DNA of 64,000 bases, taken from contig CAWHXW010000002.1 in assembly GCA_963833465.1 (NCBI GenBank), positions 124,001 to 188,000 of the forward strand, in the 5' to 3' direction. Positions 43,826-52,593 of this stretch are shown one piece after another. The notes under the pieces were generated by a model. The model saw nothing but the letters and a program-made list of their open reading frames with translations, had not been told where the DNA came from and made no database searches. Numbering within the stretch: position 1 is the first letter of the stretch; every line of letters begins with the position of its first letter. Source of the stretch: Fen-1298 sp963833465. Its GTDB lineage: Bacteria > Bacteroidota > Ignavibacteria > UBA10030. The translations under genes and the position numbers were made by a program.

Positions 43826-46800
43826 TTAGAAAAATGCTCTCGCTTCCATACGCGCAAGATGGATGGGTGATCCTGCTCCTTCCTTACGTCCGTTATAATT
43901 AAAAGACAATTGCAAGTTAGTATTGATCCGATAATCGAACGTCACTTGCCAAAAGAAACTCTGCCCTGTGGCTTTTCCTTCCGTGAATTCATAAGGCAAT
44001 GATAAATTTGGATTGGTGATATTTGCCAGCGATACTTCATCCCGTTTAAATTCTGCATGTAATTGTCCGATACCAGGAAATGATTGTACAATTCTGATTC
44101 CTTCTTCATTAATATCTGATGTTGCATTTATTCCGCCAAAATGATTTACAATTTCCGTTGCACCGATGTTGAATCCAATTTCCCAATTTATCATCGGGCG
44201 GTAGGAGAAATCTGAAAGCAGTGCATTGGAAACCAGGTCTCGTTCCTCGGACGACGGTGATGACGCTGTCATTCGATCATTTTTATTAATAAAGTCTGTC
44301 TGGTTGCCAATTTCAGGCACAAGCTGCGAGCGGATACGCACAGACCGTTCTTCTTGAAAGCTATTTTCAATTGAAGATACAAATTGTGTCAAACTATATC
44401 GTTCGTTATAACGAAAACGAAATGATAAATCAGAGTTATTCTCAAATAGAAACAAATCCTGCGTGATTTGCTGTGAGCCGGCGAGTGTTGTTTGATCATT
44501 CAGAAAATGCGAGAAATTGAGCAAGTATATTTGCTTTGTGTCCGAATCTTCACTCCTCTCGTCGACGCGAAGATATGTTTCGGTAGAAATTGCGCGCAAA
44601 GCTTTGTTTATCCATGTCGATGCAGTCGGAATTAAACGTACTGGCTGCAGCCGGAAACGAATGCTTGCTTTTAAATCTGCAACAGGATAAAGCTGATCAC
44701 TTGGAATATAAACGACAATATAATCGCCATCATAAGTTGTGAGCTCAAAATTATTTTCATTAAGTATTCCATTGCCATTTACATCGCCAAGGTATTTGTA
44801 GCTGCCGCTTCCTTTCGCTACCTGAATGAATACACGTTCCAAACGCGCAGAGCGTTGGTTTGAAAATTCATAGTAAAGATCAGTTTCTACAGCTCGTTGA
44901 AAAGGGGTAAAACGCGTTTGGGATCGGACTAAAATGCCGTCAGTGTTTAAATCTCCACGATTTTTAAATTCATCGGTGAACTCAACTTTGCGAATATTCA
45001 ACGTAAGCGAACTTGACAAAGCCTGCCATCCCAATAATTGCCAGTTGTAAAGCTGCGTAAGAGATCGTGATGCGCGACTTATTGTTCCGGCAACAACACT
45101 GTCTTCAGTACGTATTTGATATTCAGCTGTGACAGTCATTTTCCAGAATTCAGCGGAGATGAGATGTGGTGCAATTTCAAGAAAACGAAAACTGTTTTGA
45201 CTTATTGAATCTTGTCCCATGGGCGTAGCAATGCGCTCTTCCGATTCAACGCGAATGCCTGGGCGCCATTTAGAAATATTGTATTCCATAGTCCCGCGCT
45301 GGCGAGTCCATCGCGAATCATTTTGCAAGAATGAGTCGGATGTGTTGATTAACTCGATCTGGTACTGAGCAGACGGCAAACTCGAATCTGAAACACCTAT
45401 ATTAAATTGAGTTCTATCGGAATGAACTTCGCCTGGACGATTCAACACACCAAAAGACACGGCACCGTTCACGCTCCGAATTGGAAGATATGATAAAGAG
45501 AATTCCTGAATTTCTTCATCGGCATTTGCCGATTCACTGAGATTCCATTTTCTATCGAATTCCACTTCGTTTGCACGATCCAGCGGAACAAAGCTTTTAT
45601 CTACAAATCTCTCTGAAACATGCGCATCCACTTCGCCTATGTTTTTTCCTACAATGAGAAGCCGCTTCGGATTGTAGCGAGCAGAAAATGTGAATGCATC
45701 GCCTTGAAGAGTACTTGAATCTTGATTGGAAAATCTGTTCTGATTAAAATTGCTCAAAGCATATTCGCCCGAAACAGAAAAATCTGATGTCAGAGACGCC
45801 TGAGCGTTCATATCAAAGACTTGATGAAGCTGGGGCATTGGTAAAAATTGCAATGGAAGATAACTGCCCTGACCAATTCCCACAAAGCGAAACTGCCCGG
45901 CAGCAATTCGTTCATATCCTGCAGAATCAGGCGGTACCTGTTCAACCGGAGAAAAAGTGACACTGAGCGTTGCACGCGGGTCACCGGGTGCATAAACTAA
46001 AATTTTTCTTCCGTTAATAATAGAGTCGCTAAAAAAATACTGTCCTTTTCCACTATCAGCGTTGGTAACACCTGGAATTGTTGCTTTCATCCGATCTGAA
46101 CCACTTTGCCGAAGGATGGCGCGAGTCGTATCGTTTAGTGTTATATTGATCGGAGAATCTGGATCGTCTGCCTCCTGCACAAATGACGCATTCAATTTTA
46201 ACCGATTGTTAATCATATTTCCGCTTATTATACCTGCAACAAGATTGCGAACAAATTCTTGATCTGAATATTCAAAATCAATTGTAATTCGCGACGCATT
46301 AGTAATTAACCGGCGACTGGTGAAGGTAACTTCTCCGCCAGAATAATCGATAGTATAATCATTGACATCTCCCCGAACCATCAATTCACCGTCTAAATAT
46401 ACTCTTTCACTTCCTGCAATAACGAGTAAATGATTTTCACCGTTTGCTCCCGTAAGAAGATATGGTCCTTGTACACTTTCCATTCCTTGAAATTGATTTG
46501 TCATAAACTTGCCGCGCGCTGTAGCTCCGGTCAAGGAAACTGAGCCGTCTATATCAGAACCTGCAATCCGGTCAAAAGAGGCAACACCCTGCGCACCCTG
46601 CAATTTACGATTCAACCTCCCGAATTCGCCGCCTTGTTTCTGATCGATTTGCATATTAAAATCTCCAAGTGTAGCGGAATACTGAGGATTTTTAATTTCA
46701 ACAAAAACTTTATCCACTTCTCGAAGTGTCTGCGTTGTCCCTTCCGGTTGAATCGGCGAGTTCTCGTCTGTAAGTGCAGCTGTTACATCGACATCCTGTG

Positions 46801-47356
46801 CAAGTTTGCCTGCAAGCTGCATGCGGAAACCGGAACTCAATGAAAGGTCCTGATTAGAACCGACAGAAAAACCGCGGACAATCGATCCGCTTTTTTGTAA
46901 ACCTGGTCCAAATAAATCTTCCGAGAGCAGCCCGCTTGACGGCTGTAAAATAACAGTTTTATTTCCACCGACAGAATCCCGGCGTATTTCTAATTGCTGG
47001 AGCACATATTCGCTTTTGAAATGAATTGGAAGCGTGCGATATGTTACCATCATTTCGTGTAAAATTGTATCTGGAATTATTTGTTTAAGCCGAGTTGAAG
47101 AAAATATAATTTTTCCATAACGATAATCTATATAATAATCGTACAATCGTTTTAATTGTACTGTTGAATCGATTAGAATACGCTCGCTTCCTTCAACAAT
47201 AAATTCTTTGGGAAGTTTATAAACTGTATCACGTTTGTTAATGATGAATGTAAAGGATTGAATACCAAAAGAAGTTATAGTTCCGGAAGATTGCGCGGAA
47301 AGACGGGATGAATTAAATAATGCAACAAGAGCGGCGATAAAAAGCAGATACTTCAT
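43826..47356 (-). CDS. Large outer-membrane protein of uncharacterised conserved family
   Basis: 1176 residues. Signal peptide 1-21 (ending LSAQ). The N-terminal third is soluble, with a conserved segment SGSIVRGFSVGSNQDLSLSS, LAGKLAQDVDVTAALTDEN, IQPEGTTQTLREVDKVFV and ATLGDFNM. This segment recurs in large hypothetical envelope proteins of Bacteroidota and relatives. The rest is rich in alternating polar and hydrophobic strands, and the chain ends in Phe-Phe, typical of an outer-membrane barrel closed by BAM. I cannot name a function. It is flanked by ogt (205 bp) and glyS (217 bp) and appears to be a single-gene unit. Confidence 0.82.
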   Translation of the reverse strand: MKYLLFIAALVALFNSSRLSAQSSGTITSFGIQSFTFIINKRDTVYKLPKEFIVEGSERILIDSTVQLKRLYDYYIDYRYGKIIFSSTRLKQIIPDTILHEMMVTYRTLPIHFKSEYVLQQLEIRRDSVGGNKTVILQPSSGLLSEDLFGPGLQKSGSIVRGFSVGSNQDLSLSSGFRMQLAGKLAQDVDVTAALTDENSPIQPEGTTQTLREVDKVFVEIKNPQYSATLGDFNMQIDQKQGGEFGRLNRKLQGAQGVASFDRIAGSDIDGSVSLTGATARGKFMTNQFQGMESVQGPYLLTGANGENHLLVIAGSERVYLDGELMVRGDVNDYTIDYSGGEVTFTSRRLITNASRITIDFEYSDQEFVRNLVAGIISGNMINNRLKLNASFVQEADDPDSPINITLNDTTRAILRQSGSDRMKATIPGVTNADSGKGQYFFSDSIINGRKILVYAPGDPRATLSVTFSPVEQVPPDSAGYERIAAGQFRFVGIGQGSYLPLQFLPMPQLHQVFDMNAQASLTSDFSVSGEYALSNFNQNRFSNQDSSTLQGDAFTFSARYNPKRLLIVGKNIGEVDAHVSERFVDKSFVPLDRANEVEFDRKWNLSESANADEEIQEFSLSYLPIRSVNGAVSFGVLNRPGEVHSDRTQFNIGVSDSSLPSAQYQIELINTSDSFLQNDSRWTRQRGTMEYNISKWRPGIRVESEERIATPMGQDSISQNSFRFLEIAPHLISAEFWKMTVTAEYQIRTEDSVVAGTISRASRSLTQLYNWQLLGWQALSSSLTLNIRKVEFTDEFKNRGDLNTDGILVRSQTRFTPFQRAVETDLYYEFSNQRSARLERVFIQVAKGSGSYKYLGDVNGNGILNENNFELTTYDGDYIVVYIPSDQLYPVADLKASIRFRLQPVRLIPTASTWINKALRAISTETYLRVDERSEDSDTKQIYLLNFSHFLNDQTTLAGSQQITQDLFLFENNSDLSFRFRYNERYSLTQFVSSIENSFQEERSVRIRSQLVPEIGNQTDFINKNDRMTASSPSSEERDLVSNALLSDFSYRPMINWEIGFNIGATEIVNHFGGINATSDINEEGIRIVQSFPGIGQLHAEFKRDEVSLANITNPNLSLPYEFTEGKATGQSFFWQVTFDYRINTNLQLSFNYNGRKEGAGSPIHLARMEARAFF

Positions 47357-47573
47357 TGAGCTCGTTAAGTATATTCCTGATAATAAACTTGTTTCAATAT
47401 CTCATAATTTCCTCCTAACCGCATTATTTCAAAATAGTTCAACAGTATTTTTACCCATCTACATCAATAGGAGCAGATAAAATTTTATCGCATCTAATCC
47501 CAAGGTGATACTGTCCGTTTTCCTTTTATTTTCAATTACTTCAGAGTCAACAGAAAATATTGAGAATGACTGA

Positions 47574-49061
47574 TTAAATCAACTTTTTAGAAAAGTAATT
47601 TTTAAGATTTGCACTTGCCACTCGTTCTTGAATCATTGTATCGCGATCGCGCACTGTCACCGTCTGATCCTGAAGTGTCTGTGAATCAATTGTAACGCAG
47701 TATGGAGTTCCTATTTCATCTTGTCGCCGATAGCGTCTTCCTACTGCGCCGCTATCATCGTAGAATACGCGGAAAGACGATCGCAAGTCAGCTTCAATTT
47801 TCCTTGTGAACTCCGGCATTCCATCTCGATTGACTAATGGGAAGAGAGCAATTTTAATCGGTGCAAGTCTAGGATCAAGTTTCATGATAACTCTTAATTC
47901 CATTTTACCTTCGGAATCAGGTGCTTGTTCTTCTCTATACGAATCAACAAGAAATGCCATAAACGAACGGCTTGCTCCGGCAGAAGTTTCGATTACGAAT
48001 GGTGTAAATTTTTCTTTCGTTTCTTCATCATAATATTTCATGCTCTTGCCGGAGAATTGCTCATGCCGCGATAAATCATAATCAGTTCGATTATGCACGC
48101 CTTCAATTTCTCCCCATCCGAACGGGAATAGATATTCAATATCGTATGCATCCTTTGCATAATGTGCTAATTTGTCCTTCGGATGCTGATGCCATTGCAG
48201 TTTATCTTTAGTCATCCCGAGATTTATAAACCATTGCATACGTTCACTGCGCCAGTATTCAAATTGTTGTACATCGGTGCCGGGTTTCACAAAGAATTGC
48301 ATTTCCATTTGCTCAAACTCTCGTGTACGGAAAAGAAAATTCTTAGTGTTGATTTCGTTACGGAACGCTTTACCGATTTGTGCAATGCCAAACGGCAGTT
48401 TTTGCCGTGACGCGGATTGCACATTTAGAAAATTGACGAAGATGCCCTGTGCTGTCTCAGGCCGCAAAAAAACGATTGACGATGAATCTTCAACTGGGCC
48501 GACGAATGTCTTAAACATTAAATTGAATTTTCTGGCTTCTGTAAATGTACCTTTGTTACCGCAGTTCGGGCAGGAGAGCATAGGTACGATACGCGCAGCA
48601 TCTTGATCCGTTGCAACAAGTTTGGCAAATTCTTCTAAAATAATTTCATCCTTTTGTTGGCCGCCGAATTTTTGTGCATCAATTTCACGCAGAACATCTT
48701 TTTTCTTCTTTAGTGAAAGTTCTTCACAAATAACATCTATTCTATAGCGCGCTTTGCATTGTTTGCAATCCACCATCGGGTCGGTAAAATTCTCGACATG
48801 GCCTGATGCTTCCCACACGCGAGGGTGCATTAGTATAGATGCATCTATTCCTTCCACATTTTCGCGGTAGGTCATGCTTTTCCACCATTGTTGTTTCAGA
48901 TTGTTAAGCATTTCTACACCAAGCGGGCCGTAATCCCAGCATCCATTTAAACCGCCATAAATTTCACTTGATTGAAAAACAAAACCGCGCCTTTTTGCTA
49001 ACGATACGATTTTATCCATTAATTTCATTTGATCAAATGCGTTAGATTTAACCTGACTCAT
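47574..49061 (-). CDS. glyS: Glycyl-tRNA synthetase, single-chain dimeric type
   Basis: 495 residues, class II synthetase. Features: the N-terminal RRGFVFQSSEIYGGLNGCWDYGPLG, zinc-like Cys pairs (CKQC and CPNC), motif 2 region FRNEINTKNFLFRTREFEQMEMQ split here only in reading, and motif 3 LRPETAQGIFVNF upstream of ETSAGASRSFMAF. The C-terminal anticodon-binding domain begins near LAPIKIALFPLV and ends VTVRDRDTMIQERV. It charges tRNA-Gly in the cytoplasm. Full length for the alpha2 type, different from the alpha2beta2 glyQ/glyS enzymes. Confidence 0.95.
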   Translation of the reverse strand: MSQVKSNAFDQMKLMDKIVSLAKRRGFVFQSSEIYGGLNGCWDYGPLGVEMLNNLKQQWWKSMTYRENVEGIDASILMHPRVWEASGHVENFTDPMVDCKQCKARYRIDVICEELSLKKKKDVLREIDAQKFGGQQKDEIILEEFAKLVATDQDAARIVPMLSCPNCGNKGTFTEARKFNLMFKTFVGPVEDSSSIVFLRPETAQGIFVNFLNVQSASRQKLPFGIAQIGKAFRNEINTKNFLFRTREFEQMEMQFFVKPGTDVQQFEYWRSERMQWFINLGMTKDKLQWHQHPKDKLAHYAKDAYDIEYLFPFGWGEIEGVHNRTDYDLSRHEQFSGKSMKYYDEETKEKFTPFVIETSAGASRSFMAFLVDSYREEQAPDSEGKMELRVIMKLDPRLAPIKIALFPLVNRDGMPEFTRKIEADLRSSFRVFYDDSGAVGRRYRRQDEIGTPYCVTIDSQTLQDQTVTVRDRDTMIQERVASANLKNYFSKKLI

Positions 49062-49119
49062 ATTATTTGATACTCATTATAATGAATTAGTAATTTGTTA
49101 TTGTTCATTCAGTTTTTGT

Positions 49120-50184
49120 TCATACTACTTCAATTCTGCTTTGGTCGCCTATCATAAAACGATGGACTCGCGGTTTTCCTACCGCTTCTACAACTTCTAC
49201 ATCGTTGCCAAGTATACTGCCTTCAATTCGAATGCCAACATTAATAACTTTGCAATTGCGAAGAACAATACTATACTCAATTTCACTATTACGAACTTCA
49301 GTTCTATCGCCTATGGAAGTAAACGGACCGATATAGCTGTTTTCTATAGCACATTTTTCACCAATGATGACCGGCCCGCGTATTTTGCTTTTGATGACGC
49401 GTGCGTCTTTTCCGATTACGACACGTCCGGCTACATCAGATTGTTCATCAACCTCCCCATTGATTTGCGGCTCAATATTATCAAGAATTAATCTATTCGC
49501 TTCCAGTAAGTCTGTCGGTTTTCCTGTGTCTTTCCACCAGCCGGTAATTTCTGTATATCCGACTTTGAAACCGCGTTTAATTAATAAAGTATGTGCATCT
49601 GATATTTCCAATTCACCCCTATCGCTGGGTTTTAAACTTCTAACTGCATCAAATATGTTATGATCGTATAAATAAATTCCTGCCACCGCATAACTGCTTT
49701 TAGGTTTCTTTGGTTTCTCCTCTACACGGATAATTTTCTTATCGCGAATTTCCGGCACTCCAAAACGTTCAGGGTCTTTCACCTTCGATAACGTCAGGTA
49801 ACAGTTGCACCCACTTTTTTCAAATTCTTCAACGAATCGTTTCACGCCTCCTACGAGCATATTATCGCCTAAATAAAAAATAAATTTATCGCCTGCAATG
49901 AACTTTTCTGCCAACTGCACTACTTGTGCAAGTCCGCCTGGAACTGTTTGCGGGATATAAGTAATTTTCACTTTCCACTTTGAACCGTCGCCGATATAAT
50001 CCGGCACTTCCTGGCTGTCCGCATTATGAACAATGCCAATTTCTTTGATACCGGCTTCTGCTGCCGCTTCGATGGCATAATAGAGAATTGGCTTATTCGC
50101 GATCGGAATAAGATGTTTGTTTTGTGTATGAGTTATTGGACGCAGCCGAGTACCGCGTCCGCCGCTGGCGATAAGTGCTTTCAA
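49120..50184 (-). CDS. Glucose-1-phosphate thymidylyltransferase, long form
   Basis: 354 residues. The N-terminal nucleotidyltransferase has the signature GGRGTRLRPIT (8-18) and the metal-binding Asp in FYLGDNM. The product site region is RVEEKPKKPKSSYAVAGIY, and GWWKDTGKPTDLLEAN precedes a left-handed beta-helix tail (about 250-350) with hexapeptide-like repeats (VVIGKDARVIKSKIRGPVIIG, which is read only by pattern). Long forms of this kind make dTDP-glucose in deoxysugar pathways. The other rml genes are not in the window. It lies 58 bp before glyS and 96 bp after the Memo-like gene. Confidence 0.85.
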   Translation of the reverse strand: MKALIASGGRGTRLRPITHTQNKHLIPIANKPILYYAIEAAAEAGIKEIGIVHNADSQEVPDYIGDGSKWKVKITYIPQTVPGGLAQVVQLAEKFIAGDKFIFYLGDNMLVGGVKRFVEEFEKSGCNCYLTLSKVKDPERFGVPEIRDKKIIRVEEKPKKPKSSYAVAGIYLYDHNIFDAVRSLKPSDRGELEISDAHTLLIKRGFKVGYTEITGWWKDTGKPTDLLEANRLILDNIEPQINGEVDEQSDVAGRVVIGKDARVIKSKIRGPVIIGEKCAIENSYIGPFTSIGDRTEVRNSEIEYSIVLRNCKVINVGIRIEGSILGNDVEVVEAVGKPRVHRFMIGDQSRIEVV

Positions 50185-50280
50185 AGATTTTCCTTCGCAA
50201 TGTGCAATAAGAATAGTTTAGAACTACTATTTATGCAGTATGATACAAAATTTTTCCTTCTTTTGGAATCTGAACTAAAT

Positions 50281-51108
50281 TCAGACAAATGCAGCGGCAA
50301 GATATCCAACAACGCCGCCCTTTTCACCGGTGATGTCGCCGGAGTTGCAATAATATAGAATATCAGATTTATTTGCTCCAAGATGTTGCGCTGCGTTCAT
50401 AACTGCTGCAATTGGCCCGCCGCCGCAAGCTTCAAATGAATGATCTTCCATTTTAGTAATAAACGTTTCAGAATTAAATTTCTCTAATTCATTTATTACA
50501 TTATTATCGAGCATCACTGCTTCATCGTATGGATGGTAATGCGAAAGATCGCTGCTCGCAACCAGCAAAATATTTTGATTTGCCGCAACCCGCACAATTG
50601 CTTCGGCAAGTCCATCGCAAAACTGCCGGTGCTGGTCTCCCATAATTATCGGGACAAATGAAAAGTCACCAAGTACATTCTGGAGGAATGGCAGTTGAAC
50701 TTCAATTGAATGTTCCGAACGATGGCCTGCATCTGACGAAAATAGAATAGTTTTCTCTTTTAATAATTCTTCTCTGATCTCCTTGTTAATTGGAATTGTT
50801 CCCAGCGGTGTTTCATATGCATCACCCGGATAAATTGAAACCCCGTTAAAATATTCGCGATGACTTGGCCCTACAACTATAACACAATCGTATTTGCTTC
50901 CTTTAATCATTTTATAAGCATGCGCTGCCGTGAATCCAGAATATATATATCCAGCATGAGGCGATATCAGTGCACGTATAATACCTTTTGGTTCTGGAAC
51001 ACGCGCCTGCTCTAAGAATTCCTCGACATTCTTTCGCAGAATATCTGGCACAAGTTCATAAAAAAGTCCGGCAACAGCAGGGGGACGGACTGAATATTTT
51101 TTACTCAT
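50281..51108 (-). CDS. amrB: AmmeMemoRadiSam system protein B (MEMO1-like)
   Basis: 275 residues, extradiol-dioxygenase-like fold. Conserved His-containing segments: SPHAGYIYSGFTAAHAYK, VGPSHREYFNGVSI, HRSEHSIEVQLPFLQ and SSDLSHYHPYDEAV, which include the predicted metal site. The C-terminal segment is VVGYLAAAF. It starts 5 bp after protein A and is coupled with it. The system's third component, a radical SAM enzyme, is not nearby. Molecular function in bacteria is not established. Confidence 0.9.
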   Translation of the reverse strand: MSKKYSVRPPAVAGLFYELVPDILRKNVEEFLEQARVPEPKGIIRALISPHAGYIYSGFTAAHAYKMIKGSKYDCVIVVGPSHREYFNGVSIYPGDAYETPLGTIPINKEIREELLKEKTILFSSDAGHRSEHSIEVQLPFLQNVLGDFSFVPIIMGDQHRQFCDGLAEAIVRVAANQNILLVASSDLSHYHPYDEAVMLDNNVINELEKFNSETFITKMEDHSFEACGGGPIAAVMNAAQHLGANKSDILYYCNSGDITGEKGGVVGYLAAAFV

Positions 51109-51113
51109 AAGTT

Positions 51114-51680
51114 TTATTTCTCCGCTGTTTCAAATTCTAACTCATCGAATTTCTCGACTGTGAAAGTGAAGATTCTTATCTCTTTTTGTTTCCATGCATC
51201 GGGCGGCAACCCAGCTTTCAATGCGACTTGTTTAAGAAATTGTTTGCGATCCCAATTATATTCTGTTGCCACCTGAGGGAGTAACAATCCTCTTCGATAT
51301 CCGGCATCAATTACAAGGCCATGCTTTCCTATTTCAATTTTTTCAAAATCCTGCAAATCCGAAAGCGGTGAAAGAACCGATATCTCAATAATGATTTTTC
51401 CCAATTCAGATTGTGTAACCGGCATAAAACGCGGATCTGCGGTCGCTGCTTTCATTGCGACTTCCTGCGTAGCATGGCAAAGAGGAAATAACGGCTCGAC
51501 ATAACCGATACAGCCGCGCAGATCTTCACCGATTCGCAGAGTTACAAAAACACCGGAAAGACGATTCAATGTTTCACTTTGAAACTTGAGCGACGGAAGT
51601 GTTTTCCTTTCGACTACAGAGGTAATCGCAGAACGCGCAATTTTTAATAGAATGCGTTTTTCTTCGTTTGTCAAGTCCAT
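51114..51680 (-). CDS. amrA: AmmeMemoRadiSam system protein A (AMMECR1)
   Basis: 188 residues from ATG 51680, preferred over the upstream Met at 51740 because an AAAGGT ribosome-binding site lies just before it and the extra 20 residues are not conserved-like. AMMECR1 signature LRGCIGYVEP, then SPLSDLQDF and LLLPQVATEYNWDRKQFL. Forms an operon with protein B (5-bp gap). The biochemical role is unknown; human AMMECR1 is a homologue. Confidence 0.9.
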   Translation of the reverse strand: MDLTNEEKRILLKIARSAITSVVERKTLPSLKFQSETLNRLSGVFVTLRIGEDLRGCIGYVEPLFPLCHATQEVAMKAATADPRFMPVTQSELGKIIIEISVLSPLSDLQDFEKIEIGKHGLVIDAGYRRGLLLPQVATEYNWDRKQFLKQVALKAGLPPDAWKQKEIRIFTFTVEKFDELEFETAEK

Positions 51681-51883
51681 CGATATTACCTTTATTCGTT
51701 TTCTAAATAGAAATGTAGAAAGGTGAAAATAAATATTCAAGCCATTAAATTTTTAAGTTGAGTCATAGTGTCAGCAAATGAATTGTTTTCTTATAAATAA
51801 ATCCTGAATGGCACTGAAAGTCTTTAAGGAATTTTTGCTGACTCTTTATAAGATAACTACTACTCTCATCTATATGTCGGAAT

Positions 51884-52474
51884 TTATTCAATCTTATTAA
51901 TTATTCCAGAAATTTGATTAATGATTTTTCTCATTCTGGCAACTATATCCATGCCTTCCGCACTTATTTTACCTTCACCAACAGCTGCAAGTTTTGAACA
52001 CAAATCTAATGCACTTGCCGCTAATGATTTTACTTCTGCAAAACTTAGCATCTTTTGACGCAGCAGTTTATTTTCTTCCTGCATATTTAACCGATCGTAT
52101 TTTAGCCCCACCTGTCTAATTCCAGCATAAACCCTTGCAAGAAGTTCATCCTGCGCGAATGGTTTTATTATATAATCGTCTGCGCCGTTAAGAAGCGCCT
52201 CTGCAATATCACTTGTAGCTATACGGCCTGTTACCATAATGATATACCCGGGAAAAGTAACGTTTTCGGATTTGAGCCGTTTGAGCAAATCAAATCCAGA
52301 TATATCCGGAAGTACCCAATCCAGTAATGTAATATCCGGATTTTCATGAAGAAGATTCCAAGCTTGCGCAGCATCGTACGCTTCCAAAACAGTGTACCCA
52401 TTATTCTCCAACAAACTCTTTGTTGCTTTAGCGTATTCAACATCATCTTCCACAATTAATATTTTTTGCGTCAT
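51884..52474 (-). CDS. Response regulator with helical C-terminal extension
   Basis: 196 residues. Receiver 1-120: E9/D10/D11 acidic pocket, phosphoacceptor D52 in LLDWVLPD, T82 in MVTGR, K104 followed by Pro. The last 75 residues are helical with a coiled-coil start (NMQEENKLLRQKM) and no recognised DNA-binding or enzymatic domain. It is 120 bp downstream of the seven-PAS hybrid kinase and in the same direction, so it is a plausible output partner, an inference from position. Confidence 0.88.
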   Translation of the reverse strand: MTQKILIVEDDVEYAKATKSLLENNGYTVLEAYDAAQAWNLLHENPDITLLDWVLPDISGFDLLKRLKSENVTFPGYIIMVTGRIATSDIAEALLNGADDYIIKPFAQDELLARVYAGIRQVGLKYDRLNMQEENKLLRQKMLSFAEVKSLAASALDLCSKLAAVGEGKISAEGMDIVARMRKIINQISGIINKIE

Positions 52475-52593
52475 TGTTCCTCTCTTATTTTGGGTTTTCT
52501 GTGGTATCAGTAATTACCTCTTGATACTGAAATTTGCACTTTTAGATTTCATCGTTTTTATGTAAGGAAAGTTCTGAGCCAATTTATTCTTGC

